From Syngnathus acus (lineage: Eukaryota > Chordata > Actinopteri > Syngnathiformes > Syngnathidae), in the NCBI RefSeq assembly GCF_901709675.1, contig NW_023590224.1:186001-250000 (forward strand): a stretch of 64,000 nucleotides of DNA, in the 5' to 3' direction. Below, in pieces: positions 19,865-33,700 of this stretch. The notes beneath the pieces are model-generated. The model was not told the origin of the DNA. It saw nothing but the letters and a program-made list of their open reading frames with translations, and ran no database searches. Position numbers and translations under genes: made by a program. The stretch's first letter is position 1. Each line of letters starts with the position of its first letter.

Positions 19865-22800
19865 AACTCGGCACTCTGAAGCACCCAAGAGCGCTTTTTA
19901 CTAGAAAACGTGCTCAGCTCGTCGAGAAAATGCACTCTAAGCAATACAATTAAAAATGCTTATAAAACATAAACCAAACGTTGCAGGTGGTCATTTCTTC
20001 ATGCGCAGTGATAAACCCGGCACTCTGAAGCACCCAAGAGCGCTTTTTACTTTGCCAACCTAACCAGAGTGACGGGAGAGGCACCATCCAGAAAACGTGC
20101 TCAGCTCGTCGAGAAAATTCGATTTAAGCAATAAAACTAAAAATGCTTATAAAACATAAACCAAACGTTGCAGGTGGTCATTTCTGCATGCGCAGTGATA
20201 AACTGGGCACTCTGAAGCCCCCAAGAGCGCTTTTTACTATGCCAACCTAACCAGAGTGACGGGAGAGGCACCATCCAGAAAACGTGCTCAGCTCGTCGAG
20301 AAAATGCGATTTAAGCAATAAAACAAAAAATGCTTATAAAACATAAACCAAACGTTGCAGGTGGTCATTTCTGCATGCGCAGTGATAAACCCGGCACTCT
20401 GAAGCACCCAAGAGCGCTTTTTACTAGAAATAGTGCTCAGCTCGTCGAGAAAATGCGCTCTAAGCAATACAATTAAAAATACTCATAAAACATAAACCAA
20501 ACGTTGCAGGTGGTCATTTCTTTATGTGCAGTGATAAACTCGGCACTCTGAAGCACCCAAGAGCGCTTTTTACTTTGCCAACCTAACCAGAGTGACGGGA
20601 GAGGCACCATCCAGAAAACGTGCTCAGCTCGTCGAGAAAATGCGATTTAAGCAATAAAACTAAAAATGCTTATAAAACAAAAACCAAACGTTGCAGGTGG
20701 TCTTTTCTGCATGCGCAGTGATAAACTGGGCACTCTGAAGCCCCCAAGAGCGCTTTTTACTATGCCAACCTAACCAGAGTGACGGGAGAGGCACCATCCA
20801 GAAAACGTGCTCAGCTCGTCGAGAAAATGCGATTTAAGCAATAAAACAAAAAATGCTTATAAAACATAAACCAAACGTTGCAGGTGGTCATTTCTGCATG
20901 CGCAGTGATAAACCCGGCACTCTGAAGCACCCAAGAGCGCTTTTTACTAGAAATAGTGCTCAGCTCGTCGAGAAAATGCGCTCTAAGCAATACAATTAAA
21001 AATGCTCATAAAACATAAACCAAACGTTGCAGGTGGTCATTTCTTTATGTGCAGTGATAAACTCGGAACTCTGAAGCACCGAAGAGCGCTTTTTACTTTG
21101 CCAACCTAACCAGAGTGACGGGAGAGGCACCATCCAGAAAACGTGCTCAGCTCGTCGAGAAAATGCGATTTAAGCAATAAAACTAAAAATGCTTATAAAA
21201 CATAAACCAAACGTTGCAGGTGGTCTTTTCTGCATGCGCAGTGATAAACTGGGCACTCTGAAGCCCCCAAGAGCGCTTTTTACTATGCCAACCTAACCAG
21301 AGTGACGGGAGAGGCACCATCCAGAAAACGTGCTCAGCTCGTCGAGAAAATGCGATTTAAGCAATAAAACAAAAAATGCTTATAAAACATAAACCAAACG
21401 TTGCAGGTGGTCATTTCTGCATGCGCAGTGATAAACCCGGCACTCTGAAGCACCCAAGAGCGCTTTTTACTAGAAATAGTGCTCAGCTCGTCGAGAAAAT
21501 GCGCTCTAAGCAATACAATTAAAAATGCTCATAAAACATAAACCAAACGTTGCAGGTGGTCATTTCTTTATGTGCAGTGATAAACTCGGCACTCTGAAGC
21601 ACCCAAGAGCGCTTTTTACTTTGCCAACCTAACAAGAGTGACGGGAGAGGCACCATCCAGAAAACGTGCTCAGCTCGTCGAGAAAATGCGATTTAAGCAA
21701 TAAAACAAAAAATGCTTATAAAACATAAACCAAACGTTGCAGGTGGTCATTTCTGCATGCGCAGTGATAAACCCGGCACTCTGAAGCACCCAAGAGCGCT
21801 TTTTACTAGAAATAGTGCTCAGCTCGTCGAGAAAATGCGCTCTAAGCAATACAATTAAAAATGCTCATAAAACATAAACCAAACGTTGCAGGTGGTCATT
21901 TCTTTATGTGCAGTGATAAACTCGGCACTCTGAAGCACCCAAGAGCGCTTTTTACTTTGCCAACCTAACCAGAGTGACGGGAGAGGCACCATCCAGAAAA
22001 CGTGCTCAGCTCGTCGAGAAAATGCGATTTAAGCAATAAAACTAAAAATGCTTATAAAACATAAACCAAACGTTGCAGGTGGTCATTTCTGCATGCGCAG
22101 TGATAAACTGGGCACTCTGAAGCCCCCAAGAGCGCTTTTTACTATGCCAACCTAACCAGAGTGACGGGAGAGGCACCATCCAGAAAACGTGCTCAGCTCG
22201 TCGAGAAAATGCGATTTAAGCAATAAAACAAAAAATGCTTATAAAACATAAACCAAACGTTGCAGGTGGTCATTTCTGCATGCGCAGTGATAAACCCGGC
22301 ACTCTGAAGCACCCAAGAGCGCTTTTTACTAGAAATAGTGCTCAGCTCGTCGAGAAAATGCGCTCTAAGCAATACAATTAAAAATGCTCATAAAACATAA
22401 ACCAAACGTTGCAGGTGGTCATTTCTTTATGTGCAGTGATAAACTCGGCACTCTGAAGCACCCAAGAGCGCTTTTTACTTTGCCAACCTAACCAGAGTGA
22501 CGGGAGAGGCACCATCCAGAAAACGTGCTCAGCTCGTCGAGAAAATGCGATTTAAGCAATAAAACTAAAAATGCTTATAAAACATAAACCAAACGTTGCA
22601 GGTGGTCATTTCTGCATGCGCAGTGATAAACTGGGCACTCTGAAGCCCCCAAGAGCGCTTTTTACTATGCCAACCTAACCAGAGTGACGGGAGAGGCACC
22701 ATCCAGAAAACGTGCTCAGCTCGTCGAGAAAATGCGATTTAAGCAATAAAACAAAAAATGCTTATAAAACATAAACCAAACGTTGCAGGTGGTCATTTCT

Positions 22801-25800
22801 GCATGCGCAGTGATAAACCCGGCACTCTGAAGCACCCAAGAGCGCTTTTTACTAGAAATAGTGCTCAGCTCGTCGAGAAAATGCGCTCTAAGCAATACAA
22901 TTAAAAATGCTCATAAAACATAAACCAAACGTTGCAGGTGGTCATTTCTTTATGTGCAGTGATAAACTCGGCACTCTGAAGCACCCAAGAGCGCTTTTTA
23001 CTTTGCCAACCTAACCAGAGTGACGGGAGAGGCACCATCCAGAAAACGTGCTCAGCTCGTCGAGAAAATGCGATTTAAGCAATAAAACTAAAAATGCTTA
23101 TAAAACATAAACCAAACGTTGCAGGTGGTCATTTCTTCATGCGCAGTGATAAACTCGGCACTCTGAAGCACCCAAGAGCGCTTTTTACTTTGCCAACCTA
23201 ACCAGAGTGACGGGAGAGGCACCATCCAGAAAACGTGCTCAGCTCGTCGAGAAAATTAGATTTAAGCAATAAAACTAAAAATGCTTATAAAACATAAACC
23301 AAACGTTGCAGGTGGTCATTTCTGCATGCGCAGTGATAAACTGGGCACTCTGAAGCCCCCAAGAGCGCTTTTTACTATGCCAACCTAACCAGAGTGACGG
23401 GAGAGGCACCATCCAGAAAACGTGCTCAGCTCGTCGAGAAAATGCGATTTAAGCAATATAACAAAAAATCCTGATAAAACATAAACCAAACGTTGCAGGT
23501 GGTCATTTCTGCATGCGCAGTGATAAACCCGGCACTCTGAAGCACCCAAGAGCGCTTTTTACTAGAAATAGTGCTCAGCTCGTCGAGAAAATGCGCTCAA
23601 AGCAATACAATTAAAAATGCTCATAAAACATAAACCAAACGTTGCAGGTGGTCATTTCTTTATGTGCAGTGATAAACTCGGCACTCTGAAGCACCCAAGA
23701 GCGCTTTTTACTTTGCCAACCTAACCAGAGTGATGGGAGAGGCACCATCCAGAAAACGTGCTCAGCTCGTCGAGAAAATGCGATTTAAGCAATAAAACAA
23801 AAAATGCTTATAAAACATAAACCAAACGTTGCAGGTGGTCATTTCTGCATGCGCAGTGATAAACCCGGCACTCTGAAGCACCCAAGAGCGCTTTTTACTA
23901 GAAATAGTGCTCAGCTCGTCGAGAAAATGCGCTCTAAGCAATACAATTAAAAATGCTCATAAAACATAAACCAAACGTTGCAGGTGGTCATTTCTTTATG
24001 TGCAGTGATAAACTCGGCACTCTGAAGCACCCAAGAGCGCTTTTTACTTTGCCAACCTAACCAGAGTGACGGGAGAGGCACCATCCAGAAAACGTGCTCA
24101 GCTCGTCGAGAAAATGCGATTTAAGCAATAAAACTAAAAATGCTTATAAAACATAAACCAAACGTTGCAGGTGGTAATTTCTGCATGCGCAGTGATAAAC
24201 TGGGCACTCTGAAGCCCCCAAGAGCGCTTTTTACTATGCCAACCTAACCAGAGTGACGGGAGAGGCACCATCCAGAAAACGTGCTCAGCTCGTCGAGAAA
24301 ATGCGATTTAAGCAATAAAACAAAAAATGCTTATAAAACATAAACCAAACGTTGCAGGTGGTCATTTCTGCATGCGCAGTGATAAACCCGGCACTCTGAA
24401 GCACCCAAGAGCGCTTTTTACTAGAAATAGTGCTCAGCTCGTCGAGAAAATGCGCTCTAAGCAATACAATTAAAAATGCTCATAAAACATAAACCAAACG
24501 TTGCAGGTGGTCATTTCTTTATGTGCAGTGATAAACTCGGCACTCTGAAGCACCGAAGAGCGCTTTTTACTTTGCCAACCTAACCAGAGTGACGGGAGAG
24601 GCACCATCCAGAAAACGTGCTCAGCTCGTCGAGAAAATGCGATTTAAGCAATAAAACTAAAAACGCTTATAAAACATAAACCAAACGTTGCAGGTGGTCT
24701 TTTCTGCATGCGCAGTGATAAACTGGGCACTCTGAAGCCCCCAAGAGCGCTTTTTACTATGCCAACCTAACCAGAGTGACGGGAGAGGCACCATCCAGAA
24801 AACGTGCTCAGCTCGTCGAGAAAATGCGATTTAAGCAATAAAACAAAAAATGCTTATAAAACATAAACCAAACGTTGCAGGTGGTCATTTCTGCATGCGC
24901 AGTGATAAACCCGGCACTCTGAAGCACCCAAGAGCGCTTTTTACTAGAAATAGTGCTCAGCTCGTCGAGAAAATGCGCTCTAAGCAATACAATTAAAAAT
25001 GCTCATAAAACATAAACCAAACGTTGCAGGTGGTCATTTCTTTATGTGCAGTGATAAACTCGGCACTCTGAAGCACCCAAGAGCGCTTTTTACTTTGCCA
25101 ACCTAACCAGAGTGACGGGAGAGGCACCATCCAGAAAACGTGCTCAGCTCGTCGAGAAAATGCGATTTAAGCAATAAAACTAAAAATGCTTATAAAACAT
25201 AAACCAAACGTTGCAGGTGGTCATTTCTGCATGCGCAGTGATAAACTGGGCACTCTGAAGCCCCCAAGAGCGCTTTTTACTATGCCAACCTAACCAGAGT
25301 GACGGGAGAGGCACCATCCAGAAAACGTGCTCAGCTCGTCGAGAAAATGCGATTTAAGCAATAAAACAAAAAATGCTTATAAAACATAAACCAAACGTTG
25401 CAGGTGGTCATTTCTGCATGCGCAGTGATAAACCCGGCACTCTGAAGCACCCAAGAGCGCTTTTTACTAGAAATAGTGCTCAGCTCGTCGAGAAAATGCG
25501 CTCTAAGCAATACAATTAAAAATGCTCATAAAACATAAACCAAACGTTGCAGGTGGTCATTTCTTCATGTGCAGTGATAAACTCGGCACTCTGAAGCACC
25601 CAAGAGCGCTTTTTACTTTGCCAACCTAACCAGAGTGACGGGAGAGGCACCATCCAGAAAACGTGCTCAGCTCGTCGAGAAAATGCGATTTAAGCAATAA
25701 AACTAAAAATGCTTATAAAACATAAACCAAACTTTGCAGGTGGTCATTTCTTCATGTGCAGTGATAAACTCGGCACTCTGAAGCACCCAAGAGCGCTTTT

Positions 25801-28800
25801 TACTTTGCCAACCTAACAAGAGTGACGGGAGAGGCACCATCCAGAAAACGTGCTCAGCTCGTCGAGAAAATGCGATTTAAGCAATAAAACTAAAAATGCT
25901 TATAAAACATCAACCAAACGTTGCAGGTGGTCATTTCTGCATGCGCAGTGATAAACTGGGCACTCTGAAGCACCCAAGAGCGCTTTTAACTAGAAAACGT
26001 GCTCAGCTCGTCGAGAAAATGCGCTCTAAGCAATACAATTAAAAATGCTCATAAAACATAAACCAAACGTTGCAGGTGGTCATTTCTTCATGTGCAGTGA
26101 TAAACTCGGCACTCTGAAGCACCCAAGAGCGCTTTTTACTTTGCCAACCTAACCAGAGTGACGGGAGAGGCACCATCCAGAAAACGTGCTCAGCTCGTCG
26201 AGAAAATGCGATTTAAGCAATAAAAATAAAAATGCTTATAAAACATAAACCAAACGTTGCAGGTGGTCATTTCTGCATGCGCAGTGATAAACTGGGCACT
26301 CTGAAGCCCCCGAGAGCACTTTTTACTATGCCAACCTAACCAGAGTGACGGGAGAGGCACCATCCAGAAAACGTGCTCAGCTCGTCGAGAAAATGCGATT
26401 TAAGCAATAAAATTAAAAATGCTTATAAAACATAAACCAAACGTTGCAGGTGGTCATTTCTTCATGCGCAGTGATAAACTCGGCACTCTGAAGCACCCAA
26501 GAGCGCTTTTAACTAGAAAACGTGCTCAGCTCGTCGAGAAAATGCGCTCTAAGCAATACAATTAAAAATGCTCATAAAACATAAACCAAACGTTGCAGGT
26601 GGTCATTTCTGCATGCGCAGTGATAAACTGGGCACTCTGAAGCCCCCAAGAGCACTTTTTACTATGCCAACCTAACCAGAGTGACGGGAGAGGCACCATC
26701 CAGAAAACGTGCTCAGCTCGTCGAGAAAATGCGATTTAAGCAATAAAACTAAAAATGCTTATAAAACATAAACCAAACGTTGCAGGTGGTCATTTCTGCA
26801 TGCGCAGTGATAAACTCGGCACTCTGAAGCACCCAAGAGCGCTTTTTACTAGAAAACGTGCTCAGCTCGTCGAGAAAATGCGCTCTAAGCAATACAATTA
26901 AAAATGCTTATAAAACATAAACCAAACGTTGCAGGTGGTCATTTCTTCATGCGCAGTGATAAACTCGGCACTCTGAAGCACCCAAGAGCACTTTTTACTT
27001 TGCCAACCTAACCAGAGTGACGGGAGAGGCACCATCCAGAAAACGTGCTCAGCTCATCGAGAAAATGCGATTTAAGCAATAAAACTAAAAATGCTTATAA
27101 AACATAAACCAAACGTTGCAGGTGGTCATTTCTGCATGCGCAGTGATAACTCGGCACTCTGAAGCCCCCAAGAGCACTTTTTACTATGCCAACCTAACCA
27201 GAGTGACGGGAGAGGCACCATCCAGAAAACGTGCTCAGCTCGTCGAGAAAATGCGATTTAAGCAATAAAACAAAAAATGCTTATAAAACATAAACCAAAC
27301 GTTGCAGGTGGTCATTTCTGCATGCGCAGTGATAAACCCGGCACTCTGAAGCACCCAAGAGCGCTTTTTACTAGAAAACGTGCTCAGCTCGTCGAGAACA
27401 TGCGCTCTAAGCAATACAATTAAAAATGCTTATAAAACATAAACCAAACGTTGCAGGTGGTCATTTCTTCATGCGCAGTGATAAACTCGGCACTCTGAAG
27501 CACCCAAGAGCACTTTTTACTTTGCCAACCTAACCAGAGTGACGGGAGAGGCACCATCCAGAAAACGTGCTCAGCTCGTCGAGAAAATGCGATTTAAGCA
27601 ATAAAACTAAAAATGCTTATAAAACATAAACCAAACTTTGCAGGTGGTCATTTCTTCATGTGCAGTGATAAACTCGGCACTCTGAAGCACCCAAGAGCGC
27701 TTTTTACTTTGCCAACCTAACAAGAGTGACGGGAGAGGCACCATCCAGAAAACGTGCTCAGCTCGTCGAGAAAATGCGATTTAAGCAATAAAACTAAAAA
27801 TGCTTATAAAACATCAACCAAACGTTGCAGGTGGTCATTTCTGCATGCGCAGTGATAAACTGGGCACTCTGAAGCACCCAAGAGCGCTTTTAACTAGAAA
27901 ACGTGCTCAGCTCGTCGAGAAAATGCGCTCTAAGCAATACAATTAAAAATGCTCATAAAACATAAACCAAACGTTGCAGGTGGTCATTTCTTCATGTGCA
28001 GTGATAAACTCGGCACTCTGAAGCACCCAAGAGCGCTTTTTACTTTGCCAACCTAACCAGAGTGACGGGAGAGGCACCATCCAGAAAACGTGCTCAGCTC
28101 GTCGAGAAAATGCGATTTAAGCAATAAAAATAAAAATGCTTATAAAACATAAACCAAACGTTGCAGGTGGTCATTTCTGCATGCGCAGTGATAAACTGGG
28201 CACTCTGAAGCCCCCGAGAGCACTTTTTACTATGCCAACCTAACCAGAGTGACGGGAGAGGCACCATCCAGAAAACGTGCTCAGCTCGTCGAGAAAATGC
28301 GATTTAAGCAATAAAATTAAAAATGCTTATAAAACATAAACCAAACGTTGCAGGTGGTCATTTCTTCATGCGCAGTGATAAACTCGGCACTCTGAAGCAC
28401 CCAAGAGCGCTTTTAACTAGAAAACGTGCTCAGCTCGTCGAGAAAATGCGCTCTAAGCAATACAATTAAAAATGCTCATAAAACATAAACCAAACGTTGC
28501 AGGTGGTCATTTCTGCATGCGCAGTGATAAACTGGGCACTCTGAAGCCCCCAAGAGCACTTTTTACTATGCCAACCTAACCAGAGTGACGGGAGAGGCAC
28601 CATCCAGAAAACGTGCTCAGCTCGTCGAGAAAATGCGATTTAAGCAATAAAACTAAAAATGCTTATAAAACATAAACCAAACGTTGCAGGTGGTCATTTC
28701 TGCATGCGCAGTGATAAACTCGGCACTCTGAAGCACCCAAGAGCGCTTTTTACTAGAAAACGTGCTCAGCTCGTCGAGAAAATGCGCTCTAAGCAATACA

Positions 28801-29641
28801 ATTAAAAATGCTTATAAAACATAAACCAAACGTTGCAGGTGGTCATTTCTTCATGCGCAGTGATAAACTCGGCACTCTGAAGCACCCAAGAGCACTTTTT
28901 ACTTTGCCAACCTAACCAGAGTGACGGGAGAGGCACCATCCAGAAAACGTGCTCAGCTCATCGAGAAAATGCGATTTAAGCAATAAAACTAAAAATGCTT
29001 ATAAAACATAAACCAAACGTTGCAGGTGGTCATTTCTGCATGCGCAGTGATAACTCGGCACTCTGAAGCCCCCAAGAGCACTTTTTACTATGCCAACCTA
29101 ACCAGAGTGACGGGAGAGGCACCATCCAGAAAACGTGCTCAGCTCGTCGAGAAAATGCGATTTAAGCAATAAAACAAAAAATGCTTATAAAACATAAACC
29201 AAACGTTGCAGGTGGTCATTTCTGCATGCGCAGTGATAAACCCGGCACTCTGAAGCACCCAAGAGCGCTTTTTACTAGAAAACGTGCTCAGCTCGTCGAG
29301 AACATGCGCTCTAAGCAATACAATTAAAAATGCTTATAAAACATAAACCAAACGTTGCAGGTGGTCATTTCTTCATGCGCAGTGATAAACTCGGCACTCT
29401 GAAGCACCCAAGAGCACTTTTTACTTTGCCAACCTAACCAGAGTGACGGGAGAGGCACCATCCAGAAAACGTGCTCAGCTCGTCGAGAAAATGCGATTTA
29501 AGCAATAAAACTAAAAATGCTTATAAAACATAAACCAAACGTTGCAGGTTGTCATTTCTTCATGCGCAGTGATAAACTCCGCACTCTGAAGGACCCAAGA
29601 GCGCTTTTTACTATGCCAACTTAACCAGAGTGACGTGAGGC
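19865..29641. repeat. AT satellite block A5, 9.8 kb, with higher-order structure
   Basis: Longest uninterrupted AT stretch. From about 20.1 to 25.5 kb it is built on a 523 bp trimer (187+149+187). The GAAATAGTG variant falls at 20427, 20950, 21473, 21809, 22332, 22855, 23565, 23901, 24424, 24947 and 25470, giving steps of 523 with exceptions of 336 and 710. From about 25.7 kb that variant disappears and a different set of monomers forms a 1904 bp tandem duplication up to the next GC block. Confidence 0.95.
25731..29538. repeat. 1904 bp tandem duplication inside the AT satellite
   Basis: Rare variants recur at a constant offset of 1904: ACTTTGCAGG at 25731 and 27635, CAACCAAACG at 25911 and 27815, CGAGAGC at 26311 and 28215, AGCTCATCG at 27051 and 28955, GTCGAGAACATG at 27391 and 29295. 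The two copies look almost identical, so the duplication is recent. Confidence 0.92.
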
Positions 29642-30752
29642 GACCGGGCGCGGACGCTAACTCACGCCCGGCAAGAGCGCTCGGAAGGCGGATAGGCTTT
29701 CACGGAAGCCCCGCCAGCAGGTCCGCGGGCCAAATAGGGTTCCATAAGGGACCAGGCACGGACGCTAACCCACGCCAGGCATGAGAGCTCGGAAGGCGGA
29801 TAGACTTTCACGGAGTTCCCGCCAGCCGGTCCGCGGGCCATTTAAGGTCCCATAAGTGACCGTGCGCGGTCTCTAACTCAGGCCCGGCAGGAGTGCTCGT
29901 AGGGCGGATAGGCATTCACGGATGTCCCGCCAGGCGGTCCGCGGGCCATTTAGGGTCCCATAACTGACCGGGCGCGGTCTCTAACTCAGGCCCGGCAGGA
30001 GTGCTCGGAGGGCGGATAGGCATTCATGGAGGTCCCGCCAGCCGGTCCGCGGGCCATTTAGGGTCCCATAACTGACCGGGCGCGGTCTCTAAGTCAGGCC
30101 CGGCAGGAGTGCTCGGAGGGCGGATAGGCATTCACGGAGGTCCCGCTAGCCGGTCCGCGGGCTATTTAGGGTCCCATAACTGACCGGGCGCGGTCTCTAA
30201 CTCAGGCCCGGCAGGAGTGCTCGGAGGGCGGATAGGCATTCACGGAAGTCCCGCCAGCAGGTCCGCGGGCCATTTAAGGTCCCATAAGTGACCGGGCGCG
30301 GTCTCTAACTCAGGCCCGGCAGGAGTGCTCGTAGGGCGGATAGGCATTCACGGAGGTCCCGCCAGCCGGTCCGCGGGCCATTTAGGGTCCCATAAGTGAC
30401 CGGGCGCGGTCTCTAACTCACGCCCGGCAGGAGTGCTCGGAGGGCGGATAGGCATTCACGGAGGTACCGCCAGCCGGTCCGCGGGCCAATTAGGGTCCCG
30501 TAAGGGACCGGGCGCGGTCTCAAACTCAGGCCCGGCAGGAGTGCTCGGAGGGCGGATAGGCATTCACGAAGGTACTGCCAGCCGGTCCGCGGGCCAATTA
30601 GGGTCCCATAAGTGACCGGGCGCGGTCTCTAACCAACGCCCGGCAGGAGTGCTCGGAGGGCGGACAGGCTTTCACGGAGCTCCCGCCAGCCGGTCCGCGG
30701 GCCAAATAGGGTCCCATAAGGGACCGGGGGCGGACGCTAAACCACGCACTCA
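29642..30752. repeat. GC satellite block B5 (type II, about 1.1 kb)
   Basis: About 10 monomers. It has the type II second monomer and the common end monomers. It shares several private variants with B7, such as GGATGTCCCGCCAGG. Confidence 0.94.
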
Positions 30753-33700
30753 ACTCGGCACTCTGAAGCACCCAAGAGCGCTTTTTACTAGAAAACGTGC
30801 TCAGCTCGTCGAGAAAATGCACTCTAAGCAATACAATTAAAAATGCTTATAAAACATAAACCAAACGTTGCAGGTGGTCATTTCTTCATGTGCAGTGATA
30901 AACTCGGCACTCTGAAGCACCCAAGAGCGCTTTTTACTTTGCCAACCTAACCAGAGTGACGGGAGAGGCACCATCCAGAAAACGTGCTCAGCTCGTCGAG
31001 AAAATGCGATTTAAGCAATAAAACTAAAAATGCTTATAAAACATAAACCAAACGTTGCAGGTGGTCATTTCTGCATGCGCAGTGATAAACTGGGCACTCT
31101 GAAGCCCCCAAGAGCACTTTTTACTATGCCAACCTAACCAGAGTGACGGGAGAGGCACCATCCAGAAAACGTGCTCAGCTCGTCGAGAAAATACGATTTA
31201 AGCAATAAAACTAAAAATGCTTATAAAACATAAACCAAACGTTGCAGGTGGTCATTTCTGCATGCGCAGTGATAAACTCGGCACTCTGAAGCACCCAAGA
31301 GCGCTTTTTACTAGAAAACGTGCTCAGCTCGTCGAGAAAATGCGCTCTAAGCAATACAATTAAAAATGCTTATAAAACATAAACCAAACGTTGCAGGTGG
31401 TCATTTCTTCATGCGCAGTGATAAACTCGGCACTCTGAAGCACCCAAGAGCACTTTTTACTTTGCCAACCTAACCAGAGTGACGGGAGAGGCACCATCCA
31501 GAAAACGTGCTCAGCTCGTCGAGAAAATGCGATTTAAGCAATAAAACTAAAAATGCTTATAAAACATAAACCAAACGTTGCAGGTGGTCATTTCTGCATG
31601 CGCAGTGATAACTCGGCCCTCTGAAGCCCCCAAGAGCACTTTTTACTATGCCAACCTAACCAGAGTGACGGGAGAGGCACCATCCAGAAAACGTGCTCAG
31701 CTCGTCGAGAAAATGCGATTTAAGCAATAAAACAAAAAATGCTTATAAAACATAAACCAAACGTTGCAGGTGGTCATTTCTGCATGCGCAGTGATAAACT
31801 CGGCACTCTGAAGCACCCAAGAGCGCTTTTTACTAGAAAACGTGCTCAGCTCGTCGAGAAAATGCGCTCTAAGCAATACAATTAAAAATGCTTATAAAAC
31901 ATAAACCAAACGTTGCAGGTGGTCATTTCTGCATGCGCAGTGATAAACTGGGCACTCTGAAGCCCCCAAGAGCACTTTTTACTATGCCAACCTAACCAGA
32001 GTGACGGGAGAGGCACCATCCAGAAAACGTGCTCAGCTCGTCGAGAAAATGCGATTTAAGCAATAAAACAAAAAATGCTTATAAAACATAAACCAAACGT
32101 TGCAGGTGGTCATTTCTGCATGCGCAGTGATAAACTCGGCACTCTGAAGCACCCAAGAGCGCTTTTTACTAGAAAACGTGCTCAGCTCGTCGAGAAAATG
32201 CGCTCTAAGCAATACAATTAAAAATGCTTATAAAACATAAACCAAACGTTGCAGGTGGTCATTTCTTCATGCGTAGTGATAAACTCGGCACTCTGAAGCA
32301 CCCAAGAGCACTTTTTACTTTGCCAACCTAACCAGAGTGACGGGAGAGGCACCATCCAGAAAACGTGCTCAGCTCATCGAGAAAATGCGATTTAAGCAAT
32401 AAAACTAAAAATGCTTATAAAACATAAACCAAACGTTGCAGGTGGTCATTTCTGCATGCGCAGTGATAACTCGGCACTCTGAAACCCCCAAGAGCACTTT
32501 TTACTATGCCAATCTAACCAGAGTGACGGGAGAGGCACCATCCAGAAAACGTGCTCAGCTCGTCGAGAAAATGCGATTTAAGCAATAAAATTAAAAATGC
32601 TTATAAAACATAAACCAAACGTTGCAGGTGGTCATTTCTTCATGCGCAGTGATAAACTCGGCACTCTGAAGCACCCAAGAGCGCTTTTAACTAGAAAACG
32701 TGCTCAGCTCGTCGAGAAAATGCGCTCTAAGCAATACAATTAAAAATGCTCATAAAACATAAACCAAACGTTGCAGGTGGTCATTTCTTCATGTGCAGTG
32801 ATAAACTCGGCACTCTGAAGCACCCAAGAGCGCTTTTTACTTTTCCAACCTAACCAGAGTGACGGGAGAGGCACCATCCAGAAAACGTGCTCAGCTCGTC
32901 GAGAAAATGCGATTTAAGCAATAAAACTAAAAATGCTTATAAAACATAAACCAAACGTTGCAGGTGGTCATTTCTTCATGTGCAGTGATAAACTCGGCAC
33001 TCTGAAGCACCCAAGAGCGCTTTTTACTTTGCCAACCTAACAAGAGTGACGGGAGAGGCATCATCCAGAAAACGTGCTCAGCTCGTCGAGAAAATGCGAT
33101 TTAAGCAATAAAACTAAAAATGCTTATAAAACATAAACCAAACGTTGCAGGTGGTCATTTCTGCATGCGCAGTGATAAACTGGGCACTCTGAAGCACCCA
33201 AGAGCGCTTTTAACTAGAAAACGTGCTCAGCTCGTCGAGAAAATGCGCTCTAAGCAATACAATTAAAAATGCTCATAAAACATAAACCAAACGTTGCAGG
33301 TGGTCATTTCTTCATGTGCAGTGATAAACTCGGCACTCTGAAGCACCCAAGAGCGCTTTTTACTTTGCCAACCTAACCAGAGTGACGGGAGAGGCACCAT
33401 CCAGAAAACGTGCTCAGCTCGTCGAGAAAATGCGATTTAAGCAATAAAACTAAAAATGCTTATAAAACATAAACCAAACGTTGCAGGTGGTCATTTCTGC
33501 ATGCGCAGTGATAAACTGGGCACTCTGAAGCCCCCAAGAGCACTTTTTACTATGCCAACCTAACCAGAGTGACGGGAGAGGCACCATCCAGAAAACGTGC
33601 TCAGCTCGTCGAGAAAATGCGATTTAAGCAATAAAATTAAAAATGCTTATAAAACATAAACCAAACGTTGCAGGTGGTCATTTCTTCATGCGCAGTGATA

